This document shows, one piece after another, positions 42,473 to 50,930 of a stretch of DNA of 60,540 nucleotides (position 1 is its first letter; each line of letters starts with the position of its first letter). The DNA is from Sulfopaludibacter sp035606355 (GTDB lineage: Bacteria > Acidobacteriota > Terriglobia > Bryobacterales > Bryobacteraceae): contig DATNFO010000046.1 in NCBI GenBank assembly GCA_035606355.1, positions 1-60,540 of the forward strand. Direction: 5' to 3'. Made by a program: the position numbers and the translations under genes. The notes under the pieces are model-generated. The model saw only the letters and a list, made by a program, of their open reading frames with translations, did not search any database and was not told where the DNA came from.

Positions 42473-44559
42473 ACCTGCTCCGCAAACTATTCGGAGTCCG
42501 CGAAGTCCAGTCGGAAATCGCAGATGTCCGCGAGTTCGGGCGCAAGTTCCTCAAATGGCCGCAGGAGCAGCTTCGCGCGCGCTTTCATGAGACCGCCGAT
42601 CTGCTCGAAGCCATCGCGATCGCCGTTGAAGCCGCACACCGTACTCTCCAACTGGATATGTTCGACGAGCAGATCCACGGGGCGCTCGCCATGGCCCGCG
42701 GCTGCATCGCCGAAATGCAAACCGGCGAAGGCAAGACGCTTGCCTGCACGCCCGCGGTCGCATGGCTCGCCCGCGCCGGCAAGGGCGTCCATGTGCTCAC
42801 CGTTAACGATTACCTGGCGCGCCGCGACGCCGCGTGGATGGAACCGGTCTACACCTTCCTCGGCCTGACCACCGGCTGCGTGCAACAGACGCAGACGCCT
42901 GAAGAGCGCCGCGACGCCTATAGCCGCGACATCACTTACGCCACGGCCAATGAAGCAGGTTTCGATTTTCTGCGCGACCAGGTGGCCCTGCGCGTAGACG
43001 AACAGGTCCATCGACCCTTCCACGCCGCGGTTATCGACGAAGCCGACTCCATCCTCATCGACGAAGCACGCATCCCGCTGGTGCTCGCGGGCGGCAAAGA
43101 GGATCTCGAAATTCTGGCGCACAAGGTGGACCCCATCGTCCGCCGTTTTCACCTGGGGTATCACTTCACGCTCGACGAGTACGGCCGCAACATCTCACTC
43201 ACTCCCGCCGGCACCGCGATCGCAGAAGCCGCCTTTCATTGCGGCAATCTCTACGAGGAGCAAAATCTCGATCTCTACACCGCCATCCACAACGGCATCC
43301 ACGCCCACGCCCTGCTGCGCCGCGACGTGGATTACGTGGTCAAGAATGACGCCATCGAATCTGTCGATCAGTTCAAGGGCCGGATCGCGCAGGACCGCCG
43401 CTGGCCCGCCGGACTACACACCGCCATCGAAGCCAAGGAGCGCGTTCCCTTCCGCCGTCAGGGTCGCATCCTCGCTTCCATCACCCTGCAGAATCTCACC
43501 GCGCTATACCCGCACGTCTGCGGCATGACCGGAACCGCCGCCACGCAGGCCGAAGAGTTCCGCATCTGCTACAGTTTGCCAGTCGAAGTGATCCCAACGC
43601 ATCGGCCCGTGATCCGCGTCGATGCGCCCGATGTTCTCATGCCCACCAGGTATGCCAAGCAGCAGGCCGTCATCGCGGAGATCGCACGAGCCCGCGAAGC
43701 CGGGCAGCCTGTGCTGGTGGGAACAGCGAGCGTCGAAGAATCCGAAAGCCTGAGCGCGCGGCTCGGCGCGATTCCGCATGCCGTGCTCAACGCCCGCAAT
43801 GAAGAAGAAGAAGCGGGCATCGTCGCGCGCGCCGGCGAGCGATACGCGGTCACCATCTCGACGAACATGGCGGGGCGGGGCGTGGATATCCAGCTCGGCG
43901 AGGGTGTCGCCGGACTCGGCGGCCTCTACGTCATCGGCACGAATCGTCACGAAAGCCGGCGCATCGATCATCAACTCCGCGGACGAGCCGGGCGCCAGGG
44001 CGACCCCGGCCGCTCGCGCTTTTTCATCTCCCGGGAAGACGAGCTGATTGTGCGCTACGCGGCCACGGAAGGCACAGACGATATCGAGCACATCCAGCGC
44101 TTCATCGAAGGACAGAACCTCGAGGTCCGCCGCTTCCTGGAAAAATACGAAGGAGTCATTGAAGGCCAGCGGCAGCAATTGCAGACGCGCCGCCAGGAGA
44201 TTCTCGAAGGCGACCTCCCGGAACTGCAACGGCTGGTCGCGCTCACTACGCTTGACGACCTCTGGGCGGATTACCTCGCGGCTGTCGCCGAGCTGCGCTC
44301 GGGCGTCCACTGGTATTCCTACGGCGGCCGCGACCCGCTCCACGAATACCTCACGCGGGTCGACGACCTCTATCGCGGCATCGAAGAGGGGCTTGACTCC
44401 GAAATTGCCGTTCGCTTCGAGCGCGCGCAAGCTACCGGAATCGACCCCTCCCAGCGCGGCGCAACCTGGACCTATCTCACCACCGACCGGCCGTTCGGGG
44501 AGCTCACCGAGCGCGTCATCCGGGGGACAATTCGCAAATGGAAAGAATGGATGGGGTGA
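42469..44559 (+). CDS. Short SecA-like preprotein translocase ATPase
   Basis: A 696-residue protein with the SecA core. Walker A MQTGEGKT lies at 83-90, the DEAD box at 190-193 (IDEADSILIDEARIPLVL), and the preprotein cross-linking region is shortened. The second nucleotide-binding fold has VGTASVEESES, NMAGRGVDIQL, and HESRRIDHQLRGRAGRQGDP. The helical wing and scaffold (WYSYGGRDPLHEYL) are present, but the C-terminal linker and zinc-binding tail of full SecA (usually 840-900 residues) are absent. This fits an accessory SecA rather than the main one. The primary SecA must lie outside the window. Confidence 0.9.
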   Translation: MNLLRKLFGVREVQSEIADVREFGRKFLKWPQEQLRARFHETADLLEAIAIAVEAAHRTLQLDMFDEQIHGALAMARGCIAEMQTGEGKTLACTPAVAWLARAGKGVHVLTVNDYLARRDAAWMEPVYTFLGLTTGCVQQTQTPEERRDAYSRDITYATANEAGFDFLRDQVALRVDEQVHRPFHAAVIDEADSILIDEARIPLVLAGGKEDLEILAHKVDPIVRRFHLGYHFTLDEYGRNISLTPAGTAIAEAAFHCGNLYEEQNLDLYTAIHNGIHAHALLRRDVDYVVKNDAIESVDQFKGRIAQDRRWPAGLHTAIEAKERVPFRRQGRILASITLQNLTALYPHVCGMTGTAATQAEEFRICYSLPVEVIPTHRPVIRVDAPDVLMPTRYAKQQAVIAEIARAREAGQPVLVGTASVEESESLSARLGAIPHAVLNARNEEEEAGIVARAGERYAVTISTNMAGRGVDIQLGEGVAGLGGLYVIGTNRHESRRIDHQLRGRAGRQGDPGRSRFFISREDELIVRYAATEGTDDIEHIQRFIEGQNLEVRRFLEKYEGVIEGQRQQLQTRRQEILEGDLPELQRLVALTTLDDLWADYLAAVAELRSGVHWYSYGGRDPLHEYLTRVDDLYRGIEEGLDSEIAVRFERAQATGIDPSQRGATWTYLTTDRPFGELTERVIRGTIRKWKEWMG

Positions 44560-44996
44560 CTGTCCGGCGCGCCACCATCGCGGACATCCCGCTGCTGCTG
44601 CGTTATCGCCGCGCGATGGCGTTTGACATGGGGACCACCGATGCCGCAGCGCTCGATGCGATGATCGCCGCCGTCGAGCCATACCTCCAGGAGGCGATGC
44701 CCGCCGGCCGCTGGCACGCGTGGATTGCTGAACCGGGCGGCTGCGGTGCAGTCGAAATCGTGCCGTGGATCCCGGGAGCGACCGACCCCACACCGCGCCG
44801 CGCGTGGATGCACAATATCTTCGTCAAGCCGGAGCACCGCGGCCGCGGTATCGGACGCCTGCTCACGGAGACCATGATCGTATGGTGCCGCGAACAGGGC
44901 TTCCGCAGCGTTTATCTCCACGCCAGCGACCAGGGCCGTCCGTTGTACACCTCGCTCGGTTTCTCCGCCTCCACCGAAATGCGCTTGATTCTATAG
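44538..44996 (+). CDS. GNAT-family N-acetyltransferase
   Basis: A 152-residue acetyltransferase. The acetyl-CoA loop is in NIFVKPEHRGRGIGRLLTET (motif A, RGRGIG), with a following beta bulge and VYLHASDQGRPLYTSLGFS (motif B). The substrate is unknown. The ATG at 44538 overlaps the SecA-like gene by 22 bases; a second ATG at 44547 would shorten it by three residues and is equally possible. The gene is followed by three short hairpins. Confidence 0.85.
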   Translation: MERMDGVTVRRATIADIPLLLRYRRAMAFDMGTTDAAALDAMIAAVEPYLQEAMPAGRWHAWIAEPGGCGAVEIVPWIPGATDPTPRRAWMHNIFVKPEHRGRGIGRLLTETMIVWCREQGFRSVYLHASDQGRPLYTSLGFSASTEMRLIL

Positions 44997-45001
44997 TAGC
45001 G

Positions 45002-45084
45002 ACCGGTCTCCAGACCGGTTGCAGGCGAGCGCGAGCTCGCCAGAGGCCCTATGCGCGCCTGGTACCGGCCGGGAGGCCGGCACC
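45002..45084. repeat. Cluster of three short palindromes
   Basis: Three hairpins in 83 bases. ACCGGTCT-CC-AGACCGGT (45002-45019) is perfect. GGCGAGC-GCGA-GCTCGCC (45024-45041) has a perfect 7-bp stem with a GNRA-type loop. GGTACCGGCC-GGGA-GGCCGGCACC (45061-45084) has a 6-bp core plus outer pairs and another GNRA-type loop. The core CCGGCCGGGAGGCCGG of the third recurs at 50960-50975. No gene fits this space. Confidence 0.8.
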
Positions 45085-45093
45085 TGCATAATA

Positions 45094-46068
45094 GTGGACG
45101 TGAACTATCGCAAGCTCGGCAAAACCAATTTCCAGGTCAGCGAGATCGGCTATGGCGCATGGGGAATCGGCGGGAAGCAGTGGCTCGGGGGCAATGACGA
45201 TGAGTCCCTCGCTGCGCTACGGCGCGCCATCGCGATGGGCGTCAACTTCATCGATACCGCCCTCGCTTATGGCGACGGACACAGCGAGCGCCTCGTCGGC
45301 GGAGTTGTGCGCGAGAACAACCATCGCATCTACGTAGCCACCAAAGTCCCGCCGAAAAATCGCATCTGGCCCGCGCGGCCCGGCGTGCCGATTCAAGAAG
45401 TCTTTCCCTACGACTACATCGTCCGTTGCGCGGAAGAGAGCCTCGGCAATCTCAAGACGGAATCGCTGGACCTGCTCCAACTCCACGTCTGGGACCCCGG
45501 CTTTCTCGACAGGGATGATTGGCGCCGCGCCTTTGAAGATCTCAAGAAATCCGGCAAGGTCCGCTTCGTGGGGGTCTCGGTGAACGATCATCAGCCCGAA
45601 AGCGTCCTAGACCTCGTCCGCACCGGCCTCATCGACACCATCCAGGTGATCTACAACATCTTCGATCAATCGCCCGCGCGCGAACTCCTGCCGCTCTGTC
45701 AAAAGGAGAATGTCGGCGTGCTCGCGCGAGTGCCGCTCGATGAAGGCGCGCTCAGCGGCCACATGACCGAAGAGACAAGCTTCCCGCCCGGCGATTTCCG
45801 CGAGTTCTACTTCCGCGGCGACCGCAGGAAACAGGTGGTGCAGCACGTCGATGCGCTGACGCGTGACCTGGGTATTCGCAACGAGCAACTCCCCGGCATC
45901 GCGCTGCGCTTTTGCCTGGCCAATCCGGCCGTCTCCACGGTAATTCCCGGCATGCGCAAGCCTCATCACGCCGAAGCCAACGCCGCACTGTCCGATGACG
46001 GTCCTCTGCCGGCCGGCATGGTCGAAAAGCTACGCCGCCATGCCTGGGGCCGCAATTTCTATCTGTAA
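45094..46068 (+). CDS. Aldo/keto reductase
   Basis: A 324-residue NAD(P)H-dependent oxidoreductase of the aldo/keto reductase superfamily. The N-terminal strand reads YRKLGKTNFQVSEIGYGAWG, and the catalytic tetrad includes Asp in NFIDTALAYGDGHSE, Tyr of the same segment, Lys in VATKVPP and His in LDLLQLHVWD. The C-terminal cofactor site has AVSTVIPGMRKP. The start is GTG at 45094, with another GTG at 45100; the family N-terminus begins near Asn-Tyr, so either is possible. It lacks a signal peptide. Substrate unknown. Confidence 0.9.
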   Translation: MDVNYRKLGKTNFQVSEIGYGAWGIGGKQWLGGNDDESLAALRRAIAMGVNFIDTALAYGDGHSERLVGGVVRENNHRIYVATKVPPKNRIWPARPGVPIQEVFPYDYIVRCAEESLGNLKTESLDLLQLHVWDPGFLDRDDWRRAFEDLKKSGKVRFVGVSVNDHQPESVLDLVRTGLIDTIQVIYNIFDQSPARELLPLCQKENVGVLARVPLDEGALSGHMTEETSFPPGDFREFYFRGDRRKQVVQHVDALTRDLGIRNEQLPGIALRFCLANPAVSTVIPGMRKPHHAEANAALSDDGPLPAGMVEKLRRHAWGRNFYL

Positions 46069-46114
46069 ACCCACACGGGGCTGATGCGGAACACGAGACG
46101 GTTACCCCCTTCGG

Positions 46115-46143
46115 TTGCATGCACCTACCCGTTCCGGTATACT
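46115..46143 (+). promoter_or_regulatory. Candidate promoter for the TPR protein gene
   Basis: TTGCAT (46115-46120), a 17-base spacer, then TATACT (46138-46143), which matches the -10 consensus at 5 of 6 positions. The -35 match is weak (3 of 6). The GTG start lies 60 bases downstream, with AGGAGAG as ribosome-binding site. Confidence 0.45.
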
Positions 46144-46202
46144 CCGCAAGTATCGCTATTCGCCGATCGCGATTCTGAGTTCCACTTCAGCAGGAGAGTT
46201 AA

Positions 46203-47546
46203 GTGCACAAGTCTCTGACCAGTTTCCGCAGCAAGACGGCCGCAGCCGTTCTGACCGCGGCTTTCGCAGCTATCATCCCTTCCGCGTTCGCGCAAGATAA
46301 GCCGGCCGAGAAGAAGTACCAAAATGCGGCCGAATACGAAGCGTTCAACGCCGTCATCAAAGATGTCACCGCGAAGGACTTCAACAAGGCCATCCAGGAC
46401 CTTCAAACGTGGAAAGACAAATACCCGACCACGGACTATAGCGAGGACCGGGATGTGCTCATCATCCAGTCCTATTCCGGCGCCAAACAGCTCGGCAAAG
46501 CCATCGACTATTTCGGCCAGCTCGACAAAAACGGCATCGATGCCGCTTTCAAAGATCCGGGCAACGCCATTAAGGCGCTATTCGCCGTCGTCGTTGCCGT
46601 TTCCACGTACCCCGAAGCAAGCCCCGACCAGCTCGCGATCGGCCAAAAGGCCGCCCAGGAGCTGATGGATTACAACCACAAACCTGCCGGCGTGGACGAT
46701 GCCGCGTGGGCGAACGCGCGCACCACTCAACTCCAGCCGCCCGCCAAGGCTGCTCTTCTTTACATCGCGATGCTGCCCGGCAATCAGGCTTACACGAAGA
46801 AGGATTATGCAGCCGCGGAAGCCGCATATACCCAGGCGCTTCAGAAGTATCCGGATAATGCCGCGATCGCATATCAGCTCGGCATGAGCCTTCGCTACGA
46901 GGGCAAGCGCAACGCGGCCGCCTACGAGTTCCTTCGCGCGTCGCAGCTCGACCCCACCCTCGGCGGGACTTCCAAAGCCGACGACGTCAACAAGTACGCC
47001 GACACGTATTACAAGAATCTGCACGGCAGCGACGAAGGCCTTGCCGACTTGAAGACAGCCGTCAAGAATTCGCCGACGCCGCCCGCCGACTTTAAAATCA
47101 AGACTGCCACCGAAGTTGCCGAAGAGAAGCAGGCGGAATTCGAAAAAAGCAATCCGCAACTCGCTCTCTGGATGAAGATCAAGGGCGCCCTCGCCGATAC
47201 CAACGGAGACCAGTACTTCGCCGGTCAGCTCAAGGATTCCGCGGTGCCTCAGCTTCGCGGTGTGCTGGTGGATGCCAAGCCCGCGTGCCGGCCCAAGGAA
47301 CTCGTGGTTGCGGTGCCGCTGCCCGGCGGCAATCCGACTCCCGAAATCACGCTCACGGTGCAACCGCCTCTCGCCGGCAAGCCCGAGCTGAACACCGAAT
47401 TCCATTGGGAAGGGATCCCGACCGCTTTCACGAAGGACCCCAGCTTCATGCTGAACATGAGCGTGGAGAGGGAGAAGATCGAAGGCCTGAAGACCAATCC
47501 TTGCACTGCCGCGCCCGCCGGTCCGGCGCGCAAGAAAAAGGGTTAA
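46203..47546 (+). CDS. Exported tetratricopeptide-repeat protein
   Basis: A 447-residue protein with a Sec-type signal peptide (about residues 1-29, ending PSAFAQDKP) and helical TPR-like repeats: residues 35-95 (TAKDFNKAIQDLQTWKDKYP), a second around 130-160, and a clear one at about 198-245 (KDYAAAEAAYTQALQKYP). The C-terminal 130 residues are beta-rich with a conserved-looking region (FHWEGIPTAFTKDPSFMLNM). The start is GTG at 46203 with a strong AGGAGAG site. Such proteins act as scaffolds at the envelope. No partner is evident from neighbours. Confidence 0.83.
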   Translation: MHKSLTSFRSKTAAAVLTAAFAAIIPSAFAQDKPAEKKYQNAAEYEAFNAVIKDVTAKDFNKAIQDLQTWKDKYPTTDYSEDRDVLIIQSYSGAKQLGKAIDYFGQLDKNGIDAAFKDPGNAIKALFAVVVAVSTYPEASPDQLAIGQKAAQELMDYNHKPAGVDDAAWANARTTQLQPPAKAALLYIAMLPGNQAYTKKDYAAAEAAYTQALQKYPDNAAIAYQLGMSLRYEGKRNAAAYEFLRASQLDPTLGGTSKADDVNKYADTYYKNLHGSDEGLADLKTAVKNSPTPPADFKIKTATEVAEEKQAEFEKSNPQLALWMKIKGALADTNGDQYFAGQLKDSAVPQLRGVLVDAKPACRPKELVVAVPLPGGNPTPEITLTVQPPLAGKPELNTEFHWEGIPTAFTKDPSFMLNMSVEREKIEGLKTNPCTAAPAGPARKKKG

Positions 47547-47555
47547 CGGCAATGG

Positions 47556-47591
47556 CCCGTCTCCGCTTGTTACAATACAAGTAGAGACGGG
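47556..47591. terminator. Long hairpin between TPR gene and FmdB-like gene
   Basis: CCCGTCTC...GAGACGGG (8 bp) then CTTGT/ACAAG (5 bp) with a CG/TA internal mismatch and a TACAAT loop. It lies 10 bases after the TPR stop codon and 15 bases before the next gene. No U-run follows. It could be a terminator or a regulator of the FmdB-like gene, and the loop resembles a -10 box. Confidence 0.45.
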
Positions 47592-47606
47592 TCATACCGC
47601 TAACTT

Positions 47607-47918
47607 ATGCCGCTTTACGAATATCACTGTCACAAATGCGGGAAAAACCTGGAGGCGCTTCAGAAGTTTTCCGATGAGCCCCTCAAGGTGCACGAAAACT
47701 GTGGCGGAGAGTTGGAACGGCTGATTTCCGCTCCTTCGTTTCAGTTCAAGGGTTCCGGCTGGTACGTCACCGATTACGGCAAAGGCGGCCAATCGCCTGC
47801 GCCGAATGGAAAAACGGAATCCAAGAGCAGCGACAGTTCCTCCTCGTCGTCGTCTTCTTCCTCGGACAAAAAACCGGCCGACACTAAGCCCGCCGCCTCC
47901 ACTCCCTCCGACAAGTAA
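47607..47918 (+). CDS. FmdB-family zinc-ribbon protein
   Basis: A 103-residue protein with the FmdB/CxxC zinc-ribbon N-terminus (MPLYEYHCHKCGKNLEALQK). The CHKC pair is intact, but the second half reads ENCGGELERL, where many relatives have a CxxC pair, so only three cysteines are seen; the fourth ligand may be a histidine. PSFQFKGSGWYVTDYG is the family tail. Residues 75-103 are a serine-rich, low-complexity stretch followed by Lys/Pro/Ala-rich sequence. Function unknown; some members are described as regulators of formamidase genes. Confidence 0.85.
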   Translation: MPLYEYHCHKCGKNLEALQKFSDEPLKVHENCGGELERLISAPSFQFKGSGWYVTDYGKGGQSPAPNGKTESKSSDSSSSSSSSSSDKKPADTKPAASTPSDK

Positions 47919-47978
47919 ACGGCGTGGGCTGGCTTCCGCCGGGCTCCTGCTAACGTAGATCGCCCGCGACGTGCTTCC

Positions 47979-48389
47979 CTACATCGCCGCCACGCGAGTT
48001 CTTACCGTCTCCTTCTTAAACCCGTCGGCCCACCGTTGCAGCATGCCATCGTTGCGCGATGCCGCCACCTGAACTGTCCGCGATTGCGTCCGGAATTCAT
48101 ACTTGTCCACGCTGCATACGGCAATCTGGTCCGCTGTGCGCACAACGCGGCCGAATACCACCAGCCGCATGGGGCAGCCCGAATCCAGCAGCACCGGCCA
48201 ACTGATCGAGAGCTCGATGAATGCGCCGCCGTTGACCTCCTGCTCAGTCGCGAACGCCACCCCGGCGCTGCTCATATCCACCGTTTCGCCACTGCCCGAA
48301 GCAATAATCGTGTTGCCCTCCAGCACCTTGTACCGCATCTCGCGCCGCATCGGAAACCGTCTCTTCGCTCGTCTCTCCATCAGTTTCAT
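47979..48389 (-). CDS. PilZ-domain protein (cyclic di-GMP receptor candidate)
   Basis: A 136-residue protein of which residues 4-105 form a PilZ domain: RRAKRRFPMRREMRY (basic RxxxR-like motif) and ETVDMSSAGVAFAT (the D/NxSxxG motif), the two parts that wrap cyclic di-GMP. The C-terminal 30 residues lie outside the domain. A ribosome-binding site (GAGGAACGG) precedes the start. It is divergent from the phosphatase gene across about 195 bases that hold two inverted repeats. Confidence 0.86.
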   Translation of the reverse strand: MKLMERRAKRRFPMRREMRYKVLEGNTIIASGSGETVDMSSAGVAFATEQEVNGGAFIELSISWPVLLDSGCPMRLVVFGRVVRTADQIAVCSVDKYEFRTQSRTVQVAASRNDGMLQRWADGFKKETVRTRVAAM

Positions 48390-48487
48390 AGGTCCGTTCC
48401 TCAGAGTCGTGCATCTACTTATGCATTCTTCCCCCCAAAGATCTATCCCAATCGAATGAGCAGTTTGCAGGCATTAACCAAATTGAA

Positions 48488-48540
48488 TGTCCACCACGTG
48501 GACAGTCCATCGTCTCCGATTGTGTCAAGTAAATGGACAC
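48488..48540. promoter_or_regulatory. Inverted repeats upstream of the PafA-like gene
   Basis: TGTCCA-CCACG-TGGACA (48488-48504) is an inverted repeat with perfect 6-base arms around 5 bases. A second, GTGTC-AAGTAAATG-GACAC (48522-48540), has 5-base arms. TGGACA occurs in both, 35 bases apart. They lie 46-98 bases before the phosphatase start and may be operator sites for an unknown repressor. Binding is not demonstrated. Confidence 0.35.
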
Positions 48541-48585
48541 GGCGAATGTGCGCAATCACGCGTGCTACTCTGGTTGTTCACCCCC

Positions 48586-50097
48586 ATGAAGAAGATTGCG
48601 CTTTTCCTGCTTGCGGTCACTGCCCTGATGGCTGCGACCCCGCCGAAGCCCAAGCTGGTCCTCGCCATCGTCATTGACCAGTTTCGATATGACTACCTCA
48701 CGCGCTTCCGCGCCGAATACACGGCGGGCTTCAATCGCCTGCTGACGCGGGGCGCCGTCTTCAACGATGCGCGCTACGTACACTTTCCTACTGTGACCGC
48801 CGTCGGACACAGCACCTTTCTAACGGGCGCCACCCCGTCCATCAGCGGCATTGTCGGCAACGACTGGTACGACCGTGAAGAGCAGAAGCACGTCACGAGC
48901 GTGTCCGACTCCGGGACCAAACTTCTCGGCGACACGGGCGATGGTTCCTCGCCGCATCGCCTTCTTGTGGATACCATTGGCGATGAGTTGAAGATGAGCG
49001 ACCACAACAAGAGTCACGTGGTGGGTATTTCGCTCAAGGACCGGGCTGCCATCCTCCCGGCAGGCCACTCCGCGGACGCGGCATATTGGTTCGATCCGAA
49101 AGTCGGCAACTTCGTAAGCAGCACCTACTACTTCGCCGACCTGCCCGGCTGGGTCAAGGACTTCAACAGCGCTCACCCCGCCGATAAATTCGCCGGCGTG
49201 AAGTGGCTCAGCCACACCATGCCGCAAAGCGGCAAGCCACTCTATGACGCCATCGACGCGAGCCCCTTCGGCAACGAGCTGGTGGAAGCTTTCGCCGAGC
49301 GCGCACTGCAGGCCGAGCAACTGGGCAAGCATGACGCCACGGACGTTCTGACCGTCAGCTTTTCATCCAACGACTACGTGGGCCACGCGCACGGCCCCTA
49401 CTCCGATGAAGAGCACGAAGTCACCGTGCGCACCGACAAGGTTCTGGAACGGCTCTTCCAAGCCGTGGAATCGAGCGTTGGCCTCGACAATGTCCTTGTC
49501 GTGCTCACCGGCGATCACGGCGTAGCGCCTTCCGCCGAGGAAGACAAACTGAACCACATGCCCGGCGGCCGCCTGCCGGGCGATACCGTCAAAAATGCGG
49601 TCAACGCCGCGCTCGTTTCGAAATACGGCGACGGCAATTGGGTCAAGGGAAGCTGGGATCTCTCAATTTACCTGGATCGGGACCTCATCGAGAGCAAGCA
49701 TCTGGACGCCGCCGAAGTGCGCCGCACTGCCGCCCGGGCCGCCTTCGGAGTGCAGCACGTTTTCCGCGTCTACACGTACGACCAGATGCTCGCCGGAGCG
49801 ATTTCGCTGGACGACGTCGGACGCCGCGTCACGAACGGCTTCAATGAACGCCGCTCGCCCGACCTCACTTTCCTGCCGGAACCGTACTGGATGTTCGGCA
49901 GTTCGACGACGACGCACGGCACTACCTTCAGCTATGACAATCACGTTCCGGTGATCTTCATGGGCTCCGGTATTCGCCCCGGACGGTATTCGGAGTCGAT
50001 CATAGTGAATGACATCGCTCCTACCCTGGCATCCATTCTGGATGTCGAGGCGCCGAGCGGGTCCGTGGGTCGAATTCTCAGCGAAATGTTTCAGTAG
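48586..50097 (+). CDS. Alkaline phosphatase superfamily protein (PafA-like)
   Basis: A 503-residue exported metallohydrolase. The signal peptide covers about residues 1-18 (LFLLAVTALMAA). The metal ligand Asp31 lies in AIVIDQFRYD, and the probable nucleophile Thr71 lies in the FPTVTAVGHSTFLTG motif typical of phosphatases and phosphodiesterases of the alkaline phosphatase superfamily. SSNDYVGHAHGPYS and VVLTGDHGVAPSAE supply further metal ligands. Its length and motifs resemble PafA rather than PhoA. The start at 48586 was chosen because the in-frame ATG at 48487 leads into an unlikely N-terminus and lies in the inverted-repeat region. It probably removes phosphate from periplasmic esters. 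Confidence 0.88.
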   Translation: MKKIALFLLAVTALMAATPPKPKLVLAIVIDQFRYDYLTRFRAEYTAGFNRLLTRGAVFNDARYVHFPTVTAVGHSTFLTGATPSISGIVGNDWYDREEQKHVTSVSDSGTKLLGDTGDGSSPHRLLVDTIGDELKMSDHNKSHVVGISLKDRAAILPAGHSADAAYWFDPKVGNFVSSTYYFADLPGWVKDFNSAHPADKFAGVKWLSHTMPQSGKPLYDAIDASPFGNELVEAFAERALQAEQLGKHDATDVLTVSFSSNDYVGHAHGPYSDEEHEVTVRTDKVLERLFQAVESSVGLDNVLVVLTGDHGVAPSAEEDKLNHMPGGRLPGDTVKNAVNAALVSKYGDGNWVKGSWDLSIYLDRDLIESKHLDAAEVRRTAARAAFGVQHVFRVYTYDQMLAGAISLDDVGRRVTNGFNERRSPDLTFLPEPYWMFGSSTTTHGTTFSYDNHVPVIFMGSGIRPGRYSESIIVNDIAPTLASILDVEAPSGSVGRILSEMFQ

Positions 50098-50190
50098 CCG
50101 CGCGCGGACGTGACCGTTCACCCCGAAGCTGACGCGCAGGTGCGATCCAACTCTTGCAAGCCGCTCGCGCGCTGGTGTGTACTTCATAGT

Positions 50191-50832
50191 GTGAAGCTGC
50201 TGCACCCCGCCGCGCTGGCGATTTTGTTTGCCGCGCCCGGCCTCTACGCTCAATCAACCTGGGAAATTGGCGGCGATATCGGCTACGGCTGGTATCGCAA
50301 CGGCACTATTTTCGGCGCCGGCCAGACCGTGGAAGCCGGCATTCGCAACCGCTTCGCCGCCGGCGCCGTTGTTTGCGAGAACCTCTACGACCATTTCTCC
50401 GGCGAGATCCGCTACGAATACCACGATGGGCACCCGTTCCTCTCAGCCAACGGGACCGCGAAGGATATTCAAGGTCAGTCGCACACCTTCACTTACGAAG
50501 TGTTGTTCCACTTGAGACCTCGCGAGAGCCGTTTGCGGCCATACTTCGCCGCCGGCGCCGGAGCAAAGGACTTCGTGATCGCCGGACCAGCGCCCAATCC
50601 GCAGCCCTTCCCTACGGTCGCGACCCTGAATCGAAGCGATGAGTGGAAGTTCGTCGCCAGTGTCGGCCCGGGCGTCAAGTATCGCATCAGTCGCCACCTG
50701 ATTGTTCGCGGCGATTTTCGCGACTACATCAGCCCATTTCCGAAAGGGCAGATCGCCCCGGCAGCCAACAACACAGCGCGAGGCCTGTTGCAGCAGTTCA
50801 CTCCCATGTTCGGCATCAGTGCGACCTGGTAA
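50191..50832 (+). CDS. Outer-membrane beta-barrel protein
   Basis: A 213-residue exported protein. The signal peptide (PAALAILFAAPGLYAQ, about residues 6-21) precedes eight or so amphipathic strands with alternating hydrophobic and polar residues (WEIGGDIGYGWYRNG, SGEIRYEYHDGHPF, TFTYEVLFHLRP, YFAAGAGAKDF, WKFVASVGPGVKYRI) and a C-terminal strand ending in FGISATW. The fold resembles an OmpA-type eight-stranded barrel. The start is the GTG at 50191 because it gives the best signal peptide; an earlier ATG (50110) has none. Function unknown. Confidence 0.82.
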   Translation: MKLLHPAALAILFAAPGLYAQSTWEIGGDIGYGWYRNGTIFGAGQTVEAGIRNRFAAGAVVCENLYDHFSGEIRYEYHDGHPFLSANGTAKDIQGQSHTFTYEVLFHLRPRESRLRPYFAAGAGAKDFVIAGPAPNPQPFPTVATLNRSDEWKFVASVGPGVKYRISRHLIVRGDFRDYISPFPKGQIAPAANNTARGLLQQFTPMFGISATW

Positions 50833-50930
50833 CGACCAGCTCCCGCCCGGTCGACAAATTTGAACTGCGCCGAACCCGCAGTGAGCCTCGCCAAGAACGG
50901 CACTTACAGCCGCCGCCAACCGAGTCGCAA

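Noticed and set aside
42469..44559. Calling the SecA-like gene the primary secA
   Set aside because: It is short and lacks the zinc-binding C-terminus; a main SecA is expected elsewhere, so no symbol was given.
43504..44793. Minus-strand open frame of 429 codons opposite the SecA-like gene
   Set aside because: The SecA motifs on the plus strand are unambiguous, and this frame crosses two plus-strand genes.
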